Positions 31,979 through 44,841 of a stretch of 64,000 bases of DNA are shown here, in pieces; positions within the stretch are counted from its first letter, which is position 1, and the number at the start of each line of letters is the position of its first letter. A program made the position numbers and the translations under genes. Source of the DNA: Dichomitus squalens LYAD-421 SS1 (Eukaryota; Basidiomycota; Agaricomycetes; Polyporales; Polyporaceae); assembly GCF_000275845.1 (NCBI RefSeq), contig NW_006766890.1, positions 685,042-749,041 on the forward strand, written 5' to 3'. The notes beneath the pieces were generated by a model. The model did not search any database, had not been told where the DNA came from, and was given only the letters and a program-made list of their open reading frames with translations.

Positions 31979-34809
31979 TCACCAGTCCATCTTGTTCGTC
32001 AGCTTTGGCGCGGACAACGGGATCTTCCTGCCCTTGTAGCCAAACCCGTCCAACCACGGCCAGAGCTGACTTCTCCTCGCCTCGAACTCCTCGATCTGAG
32101 GCGCCTTCTGCAGCGTCAGCGCGATGTCGTCCAGCCCGTTCAGCAGGCGGTGCCGCCGGAACACGTCGACTTGGAACGGAAACGCGGGCTTGCCGCTCGC
32201 GCGGCGCACCTCCTGCTTTTCCAGGTCGACCTCGAGCTCGAGGCCCTGCTCCGCCTCCTGCGCGAGCTCGGCACACTGCTCCTCGGACAGGACGACCGGC
32301 AGCATGCCGTTTTGGAAAGTGTTATTCTTGAAGATGTCGGCGAAACTGGGCGCGATGACACACATGATGCCGAAATCCTTCCTGCAATAGTGGAGCCGAA
32401 TAGATGAGCACGAATGTTGTACACCGGCAAGTCCGCAAACATGACTTACAGAGCCCACGGCGCGTGCTCGCGAGAGCTGCCACAGCCGAAGTTGTGCTTG
32501 TCGCAGACGAGGATCTTCGCGTGCGTGTACGGCTCGCGATTGAGCACGAAGTCGGTCGGCTGGCCGTTCGCGTCGAACCGGAGGTTCGCGAACAGAGCGT
32601 GCTTCAGGCCTGTGCGCTTCAGCACCTTCAGGAACCGCGCGGGCGCAATCATGTCCGTGTCGATGTTCTCGACGTGCAGAGGCGCCGCGATGCCCTTCAA
32701 CACCGTGAACTTCTCGACCTTCGAAGACGACTCCGTCGAGGGAAGTAGCGCGTCGCCTGCCGCGGCCGCAGAGACAGCATCCGCGGCCTTCTTCGTCGGT
32801 TCAGGGGGAGGAAGGACGGGGTCAGTGAGGAACTCGGTCGGATTCGCAAGTTTGAGCTTGGGGCCCGACGCAATCTTGGCCTCTGCGTCCGCGCCCAGGA
32901 ACCTGCGCACGTCCGTCAAGTGGCCCGTCAGCGCGGCAGCCGCGGCCATGGCCGGGCTGAGGAGGTGCGTGCGCCCGCCAGGGCCCTGACGACCCTCGAA
33001 GTTGCGGTTGCTCGTACTCGCACAACGCTCCCCGGGCTTCAGTTGGTCCTCGTTCATGCCCAGGCACATAGAGCACCCGGCTTCACGCCAGTCGAAGCCT
33101 GCGCGCTTGAACACCGCGTCCAGGCCCTCCGCCTCCGCCTGCTGCTTCACGAGGCCCGAGCCCGGGACAACCATGACGTATACACCCTCCGCAACGTGTG
33201 CCTCCGGGCCAGCAGCAATGATGATTTTTGCGGCGGATCGCAGGTCCTCGATGCGCGAGTTGGTGCAGGAGCCGATGAACACCTTGTCGATCTTGACCTC
33301 CTCCATGGGCGTGTTCGGAGCGAGGTCCATGTACTTCAGGGCGCGTTCGATGGCCGCCTTCTTGCTTGGATCGGTGTAGTTGGCAGGGTCGGGAACCTTG
33401 CCGGTAATGGGAACCACATCCTGCGGCGAAGTGCCCCAGGTGACGGTAGGAACTATGTCTTCGGCGTGGATGTTCACCTCGACGTCAAACTTCGCGCCCT
33501 CATCGGTCTTGAGCGTGCGCCAGTACGCCTCGGCGCGGTCCCAGACCTCGCCCTTCGGCGCGAGGGGGCGGTTGCGGAGGTAGTTGAAGGTGATTTCGTC
33601 GGGGGCGATCATGCCCGCGCGTGCACCACCCTCGATGGACATGTTGCACATGCTCATGCGTGCCTCCATGCTGAAGCCGCGGACGACGGAGCCAGCGAAC
33701 TCGATGACGCAGCCCGTGCCGCCGGCGGTGCCGATGACACCGATGATGTGGAGGACCACGTCCTTGGAGGTGACGCCCTCGTTGAGGGTGCCTTCCACAG
33801 TGACGCGCATGTTTTTCGCCTTCCTCTGCAAGAGGGTCTGTGTGGCCAGGACGTGCTCGACCTCGGACGTGCCGATACCGAAGGCAAGGGAACCAAACGC
33901 TCCGTGGGCTATTACAGAGATCAGTAAGCGAGGTAAACAACGGCTGTTCCAGAGACGTACTGGATGTATGAGAGTCACCGCAGACACAAGTGATTCCAGG
34001 AAGCTGCGGCCATATGAGCCAAACGCATGCCGGATAACAGCGGGAGGAGACGCACCGTGAAGCCCTCCTCAGGACCGATGACATGGACGATGCCTTGCCT
34101 CCGATCGGTCAGACCGAAGTAGGTCAAGCCGAAATCCTTGACATTCTCTTCCAGCGTTGTGCATTGCGCGCGGGAGTCCGGCTGAGCGACGAACTTTTCC
34201 GTAGTAGTGTAGTTCTTGCGCGAAGTTGTGCTAAATCATGAATGTTTGTGTCAGTCCAACGACCTCTGCATGCAAACCCGGGAGTGACTGCAACAAGTCT
34301 ATGGGAAGTCAACCGATTCCGACAGGAAGTAGTGTGTGGAAAGGGCAGTAGGTGTAAGGAACGCATACTCACGGGATATTGTGGTCTACGGTCGCGAGAG
34401 TGCAGTCTGGACGGCGGACGGGCCGACCCGCATTACGCCTATAGTACAAGAGCGATCGTGAGCAGGTATACCGTACGAGCCTATACTGGGATAGCAGCAG
34501 TGATACTCACAGTCCCTCGAACGCTTGTGGGCTCGTCACTTCGTGCACCAGATGGCTATCAAGCACGCAAGGACGTTCAACAACTTGTCATGAATTGCCA
34601 ATCAGACTCGTTTTGATGACAGACGTACCGGTCGATATAGATGAGCGCCTGGCCATTCTCGTCGATATCACTGCAGGCGAACCGCGGCACCAAGAGAAGG
34701 AGAGCACATCAGAGCACGCTTCAGAAGACAGAGACGGACAGGCTTACATGACATGATCGTCCCAGATCTTATCGTACAGCGTCTTCGGCTGAGCGACTGG
34801 CGCGGGCAT
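31979..34809 (-). CDS. LEU1: 3-isopropylmalate dehydratase (fused LeuCD)
   Basis: This [4Fe-4S] enzyme isomerises 2-isopropylmalate to 3-isopropylmalate in leucine synthesis; the fungal form fuses both bacterial subunits. Several small 5' exons encode [20 protein letters not shown], then [33 protein letters not shown] and [20 protein letters not shown]. The main exon (33912-32446 region) carries the cluster-binding cysteines in [15 protein letters not shown] and [13 protein letters not shown]. After a Ser/Ala-rich linker comes the LeuD-type swivel domain with [16 protein letters not shown] and [14 protein letters not shown]. The last exon starts [20 protein letters not shown] and ends TNKMDW. 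I estimate about 770 residues, normal for fungal Leu1. No presequence is seen, fitting a cytosolic enzyme. A palindrome lies about 180 bp upstream. Confidence 0.97.
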
Positions 34810-35599
34810 CTTTAAGTGTGTTTTTGGTGTGGATGCGTGGAGGTATGAGGGGGATACACAGCGAGGGGGATGCTTGGATGTAGGAAGTGAAAAGAAGAGC
34901 TAATAAATACAGCCTCCCTTTGCACTTTCGTTCTGACTCGAGGGCGAGTGTGGGGTCTGCTCAAAGCTCCTGACCGGCCGAACAGCGCCGAGGATCACCT
35001 GATCAAATCGGGTGATCCTGATTGGATGGTCGCAAGCATCATGACTGTGGGGACGGCTAATAAACCACATCCCGTGCATCATATAGTTTAGGTAGGGCCC
35101 GCAAAGCTGACATGCTCACAAGGGAACAAACAGAACTATACAAGATGTTTGAGAAGGCTGTCTAGGTATGCCGTGGAGTGTTTACTAGCGTGTATATTGA
35201 TTGGCATGCAGAACTAGAGGTTATATAGTCTCATCGCAGAGACAGCGCGGCTGCAAGCTAGTCTTATCATTCCACACCGCATCGTCTGTGAAGAGACCCT
35301 GAATAGCATAACGTCTACAAGTACACAAAAAGTACAGTCTACGCCTTCCGGTGACTTGGGACCGGGCCGACAACGCTCAGCAACCTCTAGATAGCAGTAG
35401 TGCAGCGACTCACCGAGCTCACGAAACGACAAGACACCCTGAGAACCCGGGGGCTGGATGTCCGATCCGGTGAAGGTGGCGGAAGCCTCATACGAGCACA
35501 TACCACGCTCATGCCACTGCCAGGGAAATTGCGAAGCTCCACGGATCGCTGTTTCTATTGACTGTCACTCCCGCATCCCACACAGGGATATGCGCAGCC
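34810..35599. promoter_or_regulatory. LEU1 upstream region
   Basis: This 790-bp gap lies upstream of LEU1 (-) and downstream of the Efm6-like gene (-). It contains a 9-bp inverted repeat at 34991-35019 and, just beside it at about 35020-35025, an ATTGG pentamer, which is a CCAAT box on the LEU1 strand. The rest shows no gene. Confidence 0.5.
34991..35019. repeat. Perfect 9-bp inverted repeat in LEU1 promoter
   Basis: AGGATCACC at 34991-34999 is the exact reverse complement of GGTGATCCT at 35011-35019, with an 11-nt spacer. Its position 180-210 bp upstream of the LEU1 ATG and next to a CCAAT box makes it a candidate dimer-binding operator. It does not match the classical Leu3 site (CCG-N4-CGG), so the factor is unknown. 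Confidence 0.6.
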
Positions 35600-36586
35600 T
35601 CATTTGCGCAATAGCCTTAGTAGAGAGATCGCGTCCCGGGAATAGACTTCACGTTGCGGATCGTCCGCAACATCATCCCACGAGAAGGACTTCTTCAACA
35701 GAGTGAAGAAGCGCTTGTCGGCCTGCGTACCGTAAGAAACCACCGACACTTTTGAGGACATCTGCGCACTGACCTTCCGACGTTTCTTGTAGCAGAACAG
35801 GACTTCGGTTGACGGATCCGTGACTAGATCGGTGAGGGTCTGTACCAGAAGCGGGAACGCCGGTTCAAAGTAGACACAATCCGCCGCGAGGATCAGATCA
35901 GGTTTCGGTATGCCGGCTGGCGTAGGTTCGCCCCTGTCGTGCACGGATGTATGAGCCCGGTGTCTGGTAGGATCGACGAGACCGCAGCAGACCAGTTGAA
36001 TTCCGCGACCGTGACGCGGCCATCGAGATTGTTGAGGGCAACGTTACGTTTCATGATATCTAGTAAGGGGCTGGAGCAATGGAAGCCAGGTGGGCGTGAG
36101 GTTCGCGCGAGACGAAGATGAGAGATCACGAACGCTTGGTCGGTGATCCAGACGCGGGCCCCAAGGTGACCGGCGACAAGCCCTACGAGTCCAGTTCCAC
36201 TGCCGAGCTCGAGGACGGTCTTTCCCTCCAAGGAGCCTTTGCGCGCGATGTAACTTGATAAGACCTAGTGTACCGGGGCATCCGCATTCCGAGCGAACGT
36301 CGAGGGGAGGGGCGCGTCAACTAACCTCTCCAGCCGGCCATGCAATGCCTCCGCATCCCGGCGAGGCGTCGACTGCGAGTTTTATGCTGATGCGCGCAGG
36401 CACGTCCGTGTCAGGTTGGACGGCGGGACTTGTGTCGAACGACAGCTCTATGCTTTGATTGCGGATGGAAGGCGGCTGCACGGGTACGATACGCGCCGCG
36501 CCGTCTTCGTCGGACCCAGCGTCCTCGCGTAGATGGCGGAGGGGATCGAGTTCGTCGAGTGTCTCTTCTAGTGCGAGGTCGAGCAT
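35600..36586 (-). CDS. EFM6: Efm6-like protein-lysine methyltransferase
   Basis: This is a seven-beta-strand SAM-dependent methyltransferase of the METTL21/family-16 group. Yeast Efm6 methylates a lysine of translation elongation factor eEF1A. Exon 1 starts at 36586 with MLDLALEETLDELDPLRHLR. It joins via GT...CTAG to VLSSYIARKGSLEGKTVLEL and GSGTGLVGLVAGHLGARVWI (motif I, SAM binding). Next come PLLDIMKRNVALNNLDGRVT and the post-motif DLILAADCVYFEPAFPLLVQ. The C-terminal part has VLFCYKKRRK and ADKRFFTLLKKSFSWDDV, the pattern that points to Efm6 rather than other family-16 members. I estimate about 265 residues. The substrate assignment is by family only. Confidence 0.85.
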
Positions 36587-37066
36587 GATGAAAGGGCGCG
36601 CAGAGAGTGTGAATGGGGAGCTCTGGGAGGCGAGGCGGCCTCGAGGCTGATGATAGCGGGGGAGAAGGGCTGGACCTGGACTGGGACGGACGTGCCACGA
36701 GGAGGCGAATATTTGAGCTCACCGGCAGGCTGCCGCTCGCGCGAACGGCCCATTCAACGTTCGCCAACCCTCGCCTACCCCCACAAGCGGGCTCTCACGC
36801 GTCCGCGTTATCTTCTCCCTCATCCCGCCAACCTCTCTTGCCTCCGTCCCCCATCCTCCCCTCCCCGCCCCGCACAACGTCCGCGGTAAGTGACTAACCT
36901 CTCCCTGAGCGCGCGCGCGCGACTGATCTTGCACTCCACTTGGGCTTCCGTCTGCGCTCTTGGCTTGCTCATCTGCGTTACAGTCTAGTGCGCCAGTAGC
37001 GCTACCTTTCCTCCTCTTTAGCCCACGTCTCTCTTTCACATTTGTTACGACCCTCCACGAACCATA
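36587..37066. promoter_or_regulatory. Divergent promoter EFM6-like / CBM48 gene
   Basis: This 480-bp gap lies between two divergent starts. Its right half is strongly CT-rich on the plus strand and has an alternating GC run (about 36909-36921), as is common in fungal core promoters near transcription starts. Frames crossing it are composition artefacts. Confidence 0.5.
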
Positions 37067-38591
37067 ATGTCCGACTTCTACCAGGCAACCTTCCGCTGGT
37101 GCGTAGACGTTGCACACTTGATGGCGCGTTCGTACGTTTGATCTGACCGCCCCTCTTCACAGGCCGTACCATGACGCCTCCGATGTCATCGTCACCGGCT
37201 CTTTTGACAACGTAAGTATTGTTCAGATTCTTCCCGCCGACCCCGCGTTCCCTCCCCAGGTTACGGGCTGCTTGCAGATGTGGAGACGCTAACGCGTCAT
37301 GCTCTCCCCCTATATACAGTGGTCGAGTACGCGCCATCTCACCAGAACCAACTCCGGCTCCTTCGAAGGCACCGTCCAGATCCCCTGGGGCGAGAAAGTC
37401 CAGTACAAGTACATCGTCGACGGACGCTGGACCACGACCGACGACCGCCCGACCGAGTTGGACAGCGTAGGCAACCTCAACAACGTCTTCCGCGCCCCAG
37501 TGCGCCCCGAGCCGGAGCCCAAGTCTGCTCCCGCACCGGAGCCCGAGACTGAAACCGAGTCCGAGACGACTACCACCGGTAGGACCGAGTCCGAGACGGA
37601 GGCAAGCTCGGTGGGTTCAGTGTCAGGCGCGGTGAGCGCGGCCACTGCAGCCGTGTCCGCCGCCGTAGAGAACGCCAAGCAGGCGGCGGTGGACTTGGTG
37701 GAGGCGATAGCCCCCGGGACGACTGAGACTCCCTTGGAGACCCCCGTCGAGACCCCTGCGGTAGAGGTGCGTGTGCTTGTCCCTGCTTTTGCTCCTTCCC
37801 TGAGACGCCCTGCTTCGCTTCTCTAGACTCCCAGCCCCGTCCAAGCGCCTGAGCCTACCGAGCCCGCTGCTGCTGCCACTGAAGTCACCACCGAGGCTGT
37901 CCTCCCCTCGGACCCTATTCCAGTTGCGCCGGAGGTCCCGGTCGCGATTCTACCTCTCAGCACAGAGCCCCCCTCGGATGCATCGACCGCGCCCCTCGCA
38001 GACGTGTCCGAGAGCAAGCCGCTCGACACGACCATCGTCGAAGGCACCGCGACCTCCGACGAACCCTCCACCCATGCACCTGCCCCCGCTGCTGCGGCGC
38101 CAGAAGACAAGCTGTCGACACACGTCCCGGCACCTGTCAACGGTACCGAAGAAAAGCAGGCTACGAACGGCGTCGCCCCCGCCGAAGACAAGGCCGCCGT
38201 CAACGGCACCACCACCAACGGAACTACCACCAACGGCACCGACGAGCCCCAGCCCTCCACCGTGGCAGCGAACGGCACCCCCGAGTCGCCCAAGCCCAAG
38301 CCCGCGGCGGCGAACGACGCGGAGAAACCGACGACGCCGACCAAGGACAAGAAGACGCGCTTCCCGTCCTTCTCCTCGCGCTCCTCGAAGCACTCGCGGG
38401 TGAATTCGTCCGTGGACGTGTCGGCATCCACTACGCCGGCGAGCGAGCTCGGCGAGAAGGAGGCGCACGGCAACGGCAAGGACACGGTGTCGAGTCGCTT
38501 CTCGACGGCACAGAGGCCGAAGCGGCGGACGAGCCTGTTCGGCAAGATCAAGGACGTCTTCCACCACCCCAAAAATGAGGCCTCGACGTAG
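37067..38591 (+). CDS. CBM48/AMPK-beta-like glycogen-binding domain protein
   Basis: Four exons (37067-37098, 37163-37211, 37320-37766, 37827-38591) give 430 residues. The N-terminal 85 residues form a CBM48 (AMPK1 carbohydrate-binding) domain: RWPYHDASDVIVTGSFDNWS, GSFEGTVQIPWGEKVQYKYI, VDGRWTTTDDRPTELDSVGN, LNNVF. The aromatic carbohydrate-contact residues are present. The rest is low-complexity, rich in Pro/Glu/Thr and later Asn-Gly-Thr repeats, and ends in a basic tail (RRTSLFGKIKDVFHHPKNEA). This resembles yeast Crp1/Mdg1-type proteins, which carry the domain without kinase or SNF1-anchoring regions. Binding to glycogen, or to cruciform DNA as reported for Crp1, is inference from resemblance. 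It is not a full AMPK beta subunit, since no C-terminal ASC domain is seen. Confidence 0.85.
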
Positions 38592-39140
38592 GCCTGGCGA
38601 TGCTCGGGCCTGACACCAGGTCTCTCGAACCTGTCTGTGGATGGGGTTACATCACAGACGTTCGGAGCAGGAGCCAGGTGGGCTAACTGCTGTTGGGAGA
38701 CGCACATACGATATAGGGGCGGACACACTTACGCCGATTCGTTTACATCCTGCTTACGACCATAGACTTCTGACGACTGGCCACGTATTCCTTTGTACTT
38801 GGAGCCTTCTTGTTTGTTTCTCTTAATACTCGCCTAGCGCTTGTATATACTAGCCAGTTCTCCGTACTGTATTATATTTCGTAGGTAGTGATACAGGTTC
38901 TTCTCGGTCCATCAGTTGGCCGGTCGTGTTGTTGGAACTTGAGCGTGAGCCCCTCAATTCGTGAGTCGCAGATGAGCAGTTCAAGACGTGTGAGACGGGT
39001 ATCAGGAGCAAAAGCACAGTCGTTCAAGCCTGGAAGCAGGTGCCAATCGCGAGGTACAAGAAACACGAGTACAGACAAGCAGTCAGATACGCCTGCACCG
39101 AACACAGTACCACCGGCCTTAAACTCCAATGCAAGCGCGC
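38592..39140. other. Convergent intergenic region
   Basis: About 550 bp between the 3' ends of the CBM48 gene (+) and the RGG protein gene (-). No gene is supported. Short frames on both strands lack structure. Confidence 0.5.
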
Positions 39141-42100
39141 TTAGGTTGACACTCGGCCACCCTTTTTCTCTACTCGCCATTCCTTGAAGATACCGTCTAA
39201 ACTTTTGTAGATGAGGTGGGAGGGCAGACTCCGGATGATCTCGCCCACACGCTCCTCGGCCTCGCCTTTCCCCTTGTCGCCTGCGGCCTTCTTGGCGTAC
39301 TCGACGGTGAGGCGGAAGATCGCCAGCACAGCGAGCGAGACGTGTGTCTGCTGAGCGCCGTGCGCCGAGCCGGGGGAGAGGGCGGACAGGAGCGGGCCCG
39401 AGACAGACGGCGGCGTCATAGGCGCGTTCTGCGTGAACGTCGACCGCTCGCCGCGCACAAGGCGGAGGAGGATTTCGAGGATGTTGTCGGTCTCAGCCAT
39501 GTGTGTGCGCAGGAAGCGCTGACGCTCGGTGAGCTGTCCGACGTTCGAGTTGCTCGCCCAAGATTCCAAAAGCGTCCAGATGGTAGGGGTCTGCAAAGAG
39601 CCGTGAGGATGAGAAATCAGGGCGAGAAGAAACATGCGCACCGGATCAGGGTCAACGACCTCCACTCTCTTCTCCCAGCCATCGGCTGCATCTCCGGCGA
39701 CCCAGAACATGCGCCCAAACATGCTTCGCAGCCATTCTTGGACGTCACCAGTCTTCACCCACCGAGGCTCCGATAGCGGCTTCTCCTTGTCCAAGTAGAG
39801 GACGAGCTGAACTTCTGACGGAATCTTGGCCTTCCAGAGAGGCGGTACGGTGACGTCGTTCTCCAATTGCTCTGAGAGCTCGAGAGAGATGTAAGTGCTT
39901 TCTTCAGAACATCCTTCCATCTGTATAGCACGGTCAACATATGCGTACAGATAGGCCACTCTATGACTTACAGCAATGCCCTTGAAACCGCCGCGCTCAT
40001 CGGCCATCAGTACAATGGTCACCTCAATACGGCCTTCAGCTCTGTACACCTTCAGTTTCGGCACAACCTCCGCATCGATGACGAGTCTCCTCGTGGCACC
40101 CGCATAGGACACGGACAAACGATTCGCGGAAGGAATCTTCTCCCCGAGAACATTAGTGGCAGTCGAGGAGGTGCCGAAGCCAGGAGGATTCTCAGCGCCA
40201 TACGCATTCTCGTCGTACGCGGGCTGCGTCGACTCGGAGTCGTGTTGTTCAACGCCATCGCCGCCTTCGATGACAGTAGAAGCATAAGGAGAGATCTGAG
40301 CCTGCTCTTGGTTCATGTCCGGAACAGTAGATGCAAGAGAATCCATCGCCCGCAGCGGCGTGGCACGAGAAGCAGGAGGCGCAGATTGCAAAACATCACC
40401 ATTTGGACCAGTGCTCTGCGATGGAGCGTCGGTAGACGCTGCAGCAGGGGGTGCATCTGGAGGAGGCGCGCTCTCGTTCGCAGCGGGGGGAGGCGTAGAA
40501 GAGACAGTGTCCTGCGAGTTCTGGTTTGTGTTAGCTTGCGCAGGAGGGGCCGGGACAGCGCCGCCTTCTCGCTCCTGAGAGTCAGAAGGCGCATCGGCGT
40601 GGCCGTCGCCATTGACCAGAGGATGGTCGGCGGTATCATGCGCGCCATTAGGAACGTAACTCGGGTAGTGCTCGTCATCAGGGCCCACTTCTGAGCCCTG
40701 CGCATCCTCGTCGCCCATTGTTTGATCAGCATCGTGTCCATCCCCTTGCATATACTCATTGCCTTAAAAATGATAAAACAGCCATATTAGTGGTGCGAAC
40801 GAGGTTGCGCGTGAACAATGTTGTCCACACATGCGTAGGCTCAGTAAGGGACGGACGCTTACCATATTCACCATCGCCGGCGTCGCCATTGTCCAGGAAG
40901 TGCTCAACTTCACTGACATGGAGATGATCTCCGCCTTCGCCGTCACCTTCCTCTTCGCCAATGGCAGCCATCAACCAATCGCCCTCGCTCGTCGTCTCGG
41001 CGACGCTCGGGGCCACGCTATCGCGGCCCGCACCGTCATACTCCCCACCAGCATGAGGCGGAGGAGGAGGAGCGCCACGACCCTCCTCATAATCGCCATC
41101 ATCATCCTCGAGCTTCTTGCGCTTCCCCTTCCGCGCATTCGGAAGCGACGAAGCATAGCTAGACTGAGAAATAGGATGCGCGTCATCAGGAGAAACAGGC
41201 GTGTGGAAGTACATCCGGACCCGCGAGGGGGGCGGGGGAAGCAGAGCTTCAATTTCCGCCTTCACAGCAGACGCGTCCGGAGCGGTAGATGCAGGAATAG
41301 CAGCGGCCACGGCCTCCGCACCAGTGCTGGTACCCTCAGCGGTCGCTGGAGGGGCTCCATCAGATGGCTGGACAGCCGTAGGCGCATCAGAGGGAACTAT
41401 AGCAACAGGCTTGACCTCCTCTTTGACCGCCGCTGGGTCAACAGCGTCAGGAATCGATCCCCATACCCAGTGCAATTCGGGGATTTTGAGACCGACGATC
41501 TTGAAGTCGGTCAGCGTCCTTTTGTTCTCGTCTCGCTTACTAGGAGGAAAATTGCCAGACGTCGTGCTGATGTTGTCGCGGCTGCTCGTAGAAGCATTGT
41601 CGCCGTGTCGACCGCCGCGATTCGAGTGCGTATATCCTTGCCCGCGACCCCGGTACGACTGGTGCGACTGGTTCTGGTGGTTGTTATTGTAGTTTTGCTG
41701 GCTGTGTTGCTGGTGGCCGTGCGAGTAGCTTTGGTTGTTGCTGAACGAACCGCCGCCGCGCCGGTTGTCCCTGTTGCCGTAACCGCCGCGATTCGAGCCT
41801 TGTCCACGGAAGCTGCCACCTCCTCCACCCTGATTCCCTCCTCCTCGTCCACCCATGTTGTTGTAGCCCCCGCCTCCCCGTCCGCGGTTCGTCCCCCTGT
41901 TCATGCCCATCGACCCCCCACCGCGACCACGCCCCTGCATATTGCCTCCCCGAGCCGCATTGTAGCCGCCTCTACCACCCTGCTGAGGTCCTCCACCGCG
42001 GCCATACTGCCCTTGGGGCTGGTTCGGACCGTAGGGCTGCTGCATAGGAGGAGGCGGAGGAGGTTGGAACTGAGGCTGAGGAGGGGGCGGACCGCGGTGC

Positions 42101-42726
42101 TGGTTCGGGCCATCGAAACGTTGACGCTTCGCGGGAGGAAACTGCTGAGGGGAGTTATGATGTTGACTCGGCTGTCGGTTCGGGCGATGTTGCTGCTGCT
42201 GTTGAGGGAAGAACTGCTGAGGCTGCTGGTAAGGCTGAGGAGGCGCCTGTTGGAAGGGAACGGGAGCAGCCTGAGGAACAGCCGGGGCAGGCTGCGGAGG
42301 CACGTAGGGCTGCTGGTATGCGCCAGCTTGAGGCTGATATGGACTGTATTGGGGTTGAGGCTGGGGAGGAGGCGGAGGCGGCTGGACAACAGGGGGAGGA
42401 GGTTGATAGTGATGCTGCTGCTGGGGCTGTTGCACCTGCTGTTGACGTTGCTGCTGTTGCTGCCAGTTCGCGCCATAGCCGTAGTTTGCGTAGAGCTGGG
42501 CTTGATCAGCAGGGCGAGCGGCGGTAGCAGCCGCTGCCTGCTGAGCGGGTTGTGACGCGTTCCATTGCGCAGTGTACGCACTGGCTGCACTAGCTTGCTG
42601 GGCCGCGGCCGCGGCAGCCCAGTATGCAGAGTAATCCGGCTGAGCTGGTTGAGGGGGAGGAGGGCCGGGAGGAAGAGGGGGCTGCTGGGGGGTGTATGCG
42701 GCCGTCGCGAATGGATTCTTGTTCAT
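39141..42726 (-). CDS. Prion-like Q/P-rich RGG protein, orphan
   Basis: Four exons (42726-40863, 40762-39972, 39920-39642, 39590-39141) give 1127 residues. The first about 230 residues are Gln/Pro/Ala/Tyr-rich with CAG-type codon runs. Residues about 230-400 are Gly/Arg/Asn-rich with many RGG and RGRGGG motifs, the FUS-like layout of RNA-binding, phase-separating proteins. A conserved-looking block follows: RTLTDFKIVGLKIPELHWVW. Then come acidic, disordered stretches. The C-terminal third looks folded: ANRLSVSYAGATRRLVIDAE, VYRAEGRIEVTIVLMADERG, WVKTGDVQEWLRSMFGRMFW and a helical end (RSLPSHLIYKSLDGIFKEWR). There is no RRM or zinc finger. I do not recognise the family. RNA binding through the RGG box is inferred. 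The plus-strand 574-codon frame opposite is a shadow. Confidence 0.8.
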
Positions 42727-43089
42727 TGTAGGCGATGTCTAGTGGGTAAGGCGACAGACGCGACCGAAGGCTGTAATACGCCTTTCGAGGACCAAAGCCA
42801 ATAAGAGAGAATAGAGTAGTGACGTTTTTGCGCGAGGTGGTGGCAGCAGAAAGAGCAAGCACAACCGCTAGGGAGGTTGTGACTGACGTGATGGCCCGAG
42901 GTAACGCTCGACGAGTCACTCTCCTAATTCTCCCCCAATGCATCTGCAGAGACGACTGGCATTGCGAACGATGCTATGATGAAAATAATATTACGCTACG
43001 AGGGGAAATGAGGAATAGATGGAGTTGGGAGGACAAGGGAGACAAAGGCAGCATCGTAATATGAATCCGTGACATCCTCGCGACGCTGC
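42727..43089. other. Intergenic region, RGG gene promoter and KRR1 3' end
   Basis: About 360 bp between two tandem minus-strand genes. It must contain the promoter of the RGG gene and the 3' UTR of KRR1. No motif stands out. Confidence 0.45.
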
Positions 43090-44633
<1,544 letters not shown>

Positions 44634-44841
44634 GGTAGGGTTCGATGCGAAGTGCGGCGAAGTAGAGCGGTAGAGCAGGAATTCCGAGAAGGGCAAGCCT
44701 GAGCGCGGTCACGAATGAACAAGTCTCGAAAACCTGCCCACGGGCGCTGATCATAGACGCCCGTTTCAGCAGGCGTCCACCAAACCGGCGACCTGTGCAG
44801 TGCCACAAGGCCCACAACTCTTGCTTTTGCCACACTCTACC
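44634..44841. promoter_or_regulatory. Short bidirectional promoter KRR1 / NCBP3-like
   Basis: Only 208 bp separate the divergent ATGs of KRR1 (-) and the NCBP3-like gene (+), so the two RNA-metabolism genes probably share regulatory DNA. No specific element was identified. Confidence 0.55.

Noticed and set aside
32920..33927. 335-codon plus-strand frame
   Set aside because: Antisense to the main LEU1 exon, whose conserved aconitase-family motifs on the minus strand explain the open frame.
40831..42555. 574-codon plus-strand frame
   Set aside because: It lies antisense to the Q/P-rich RGG coding exon. Its Arg/Leu/Ile-rich content is the mirror of CAG/GGC-type codons, with no domain.
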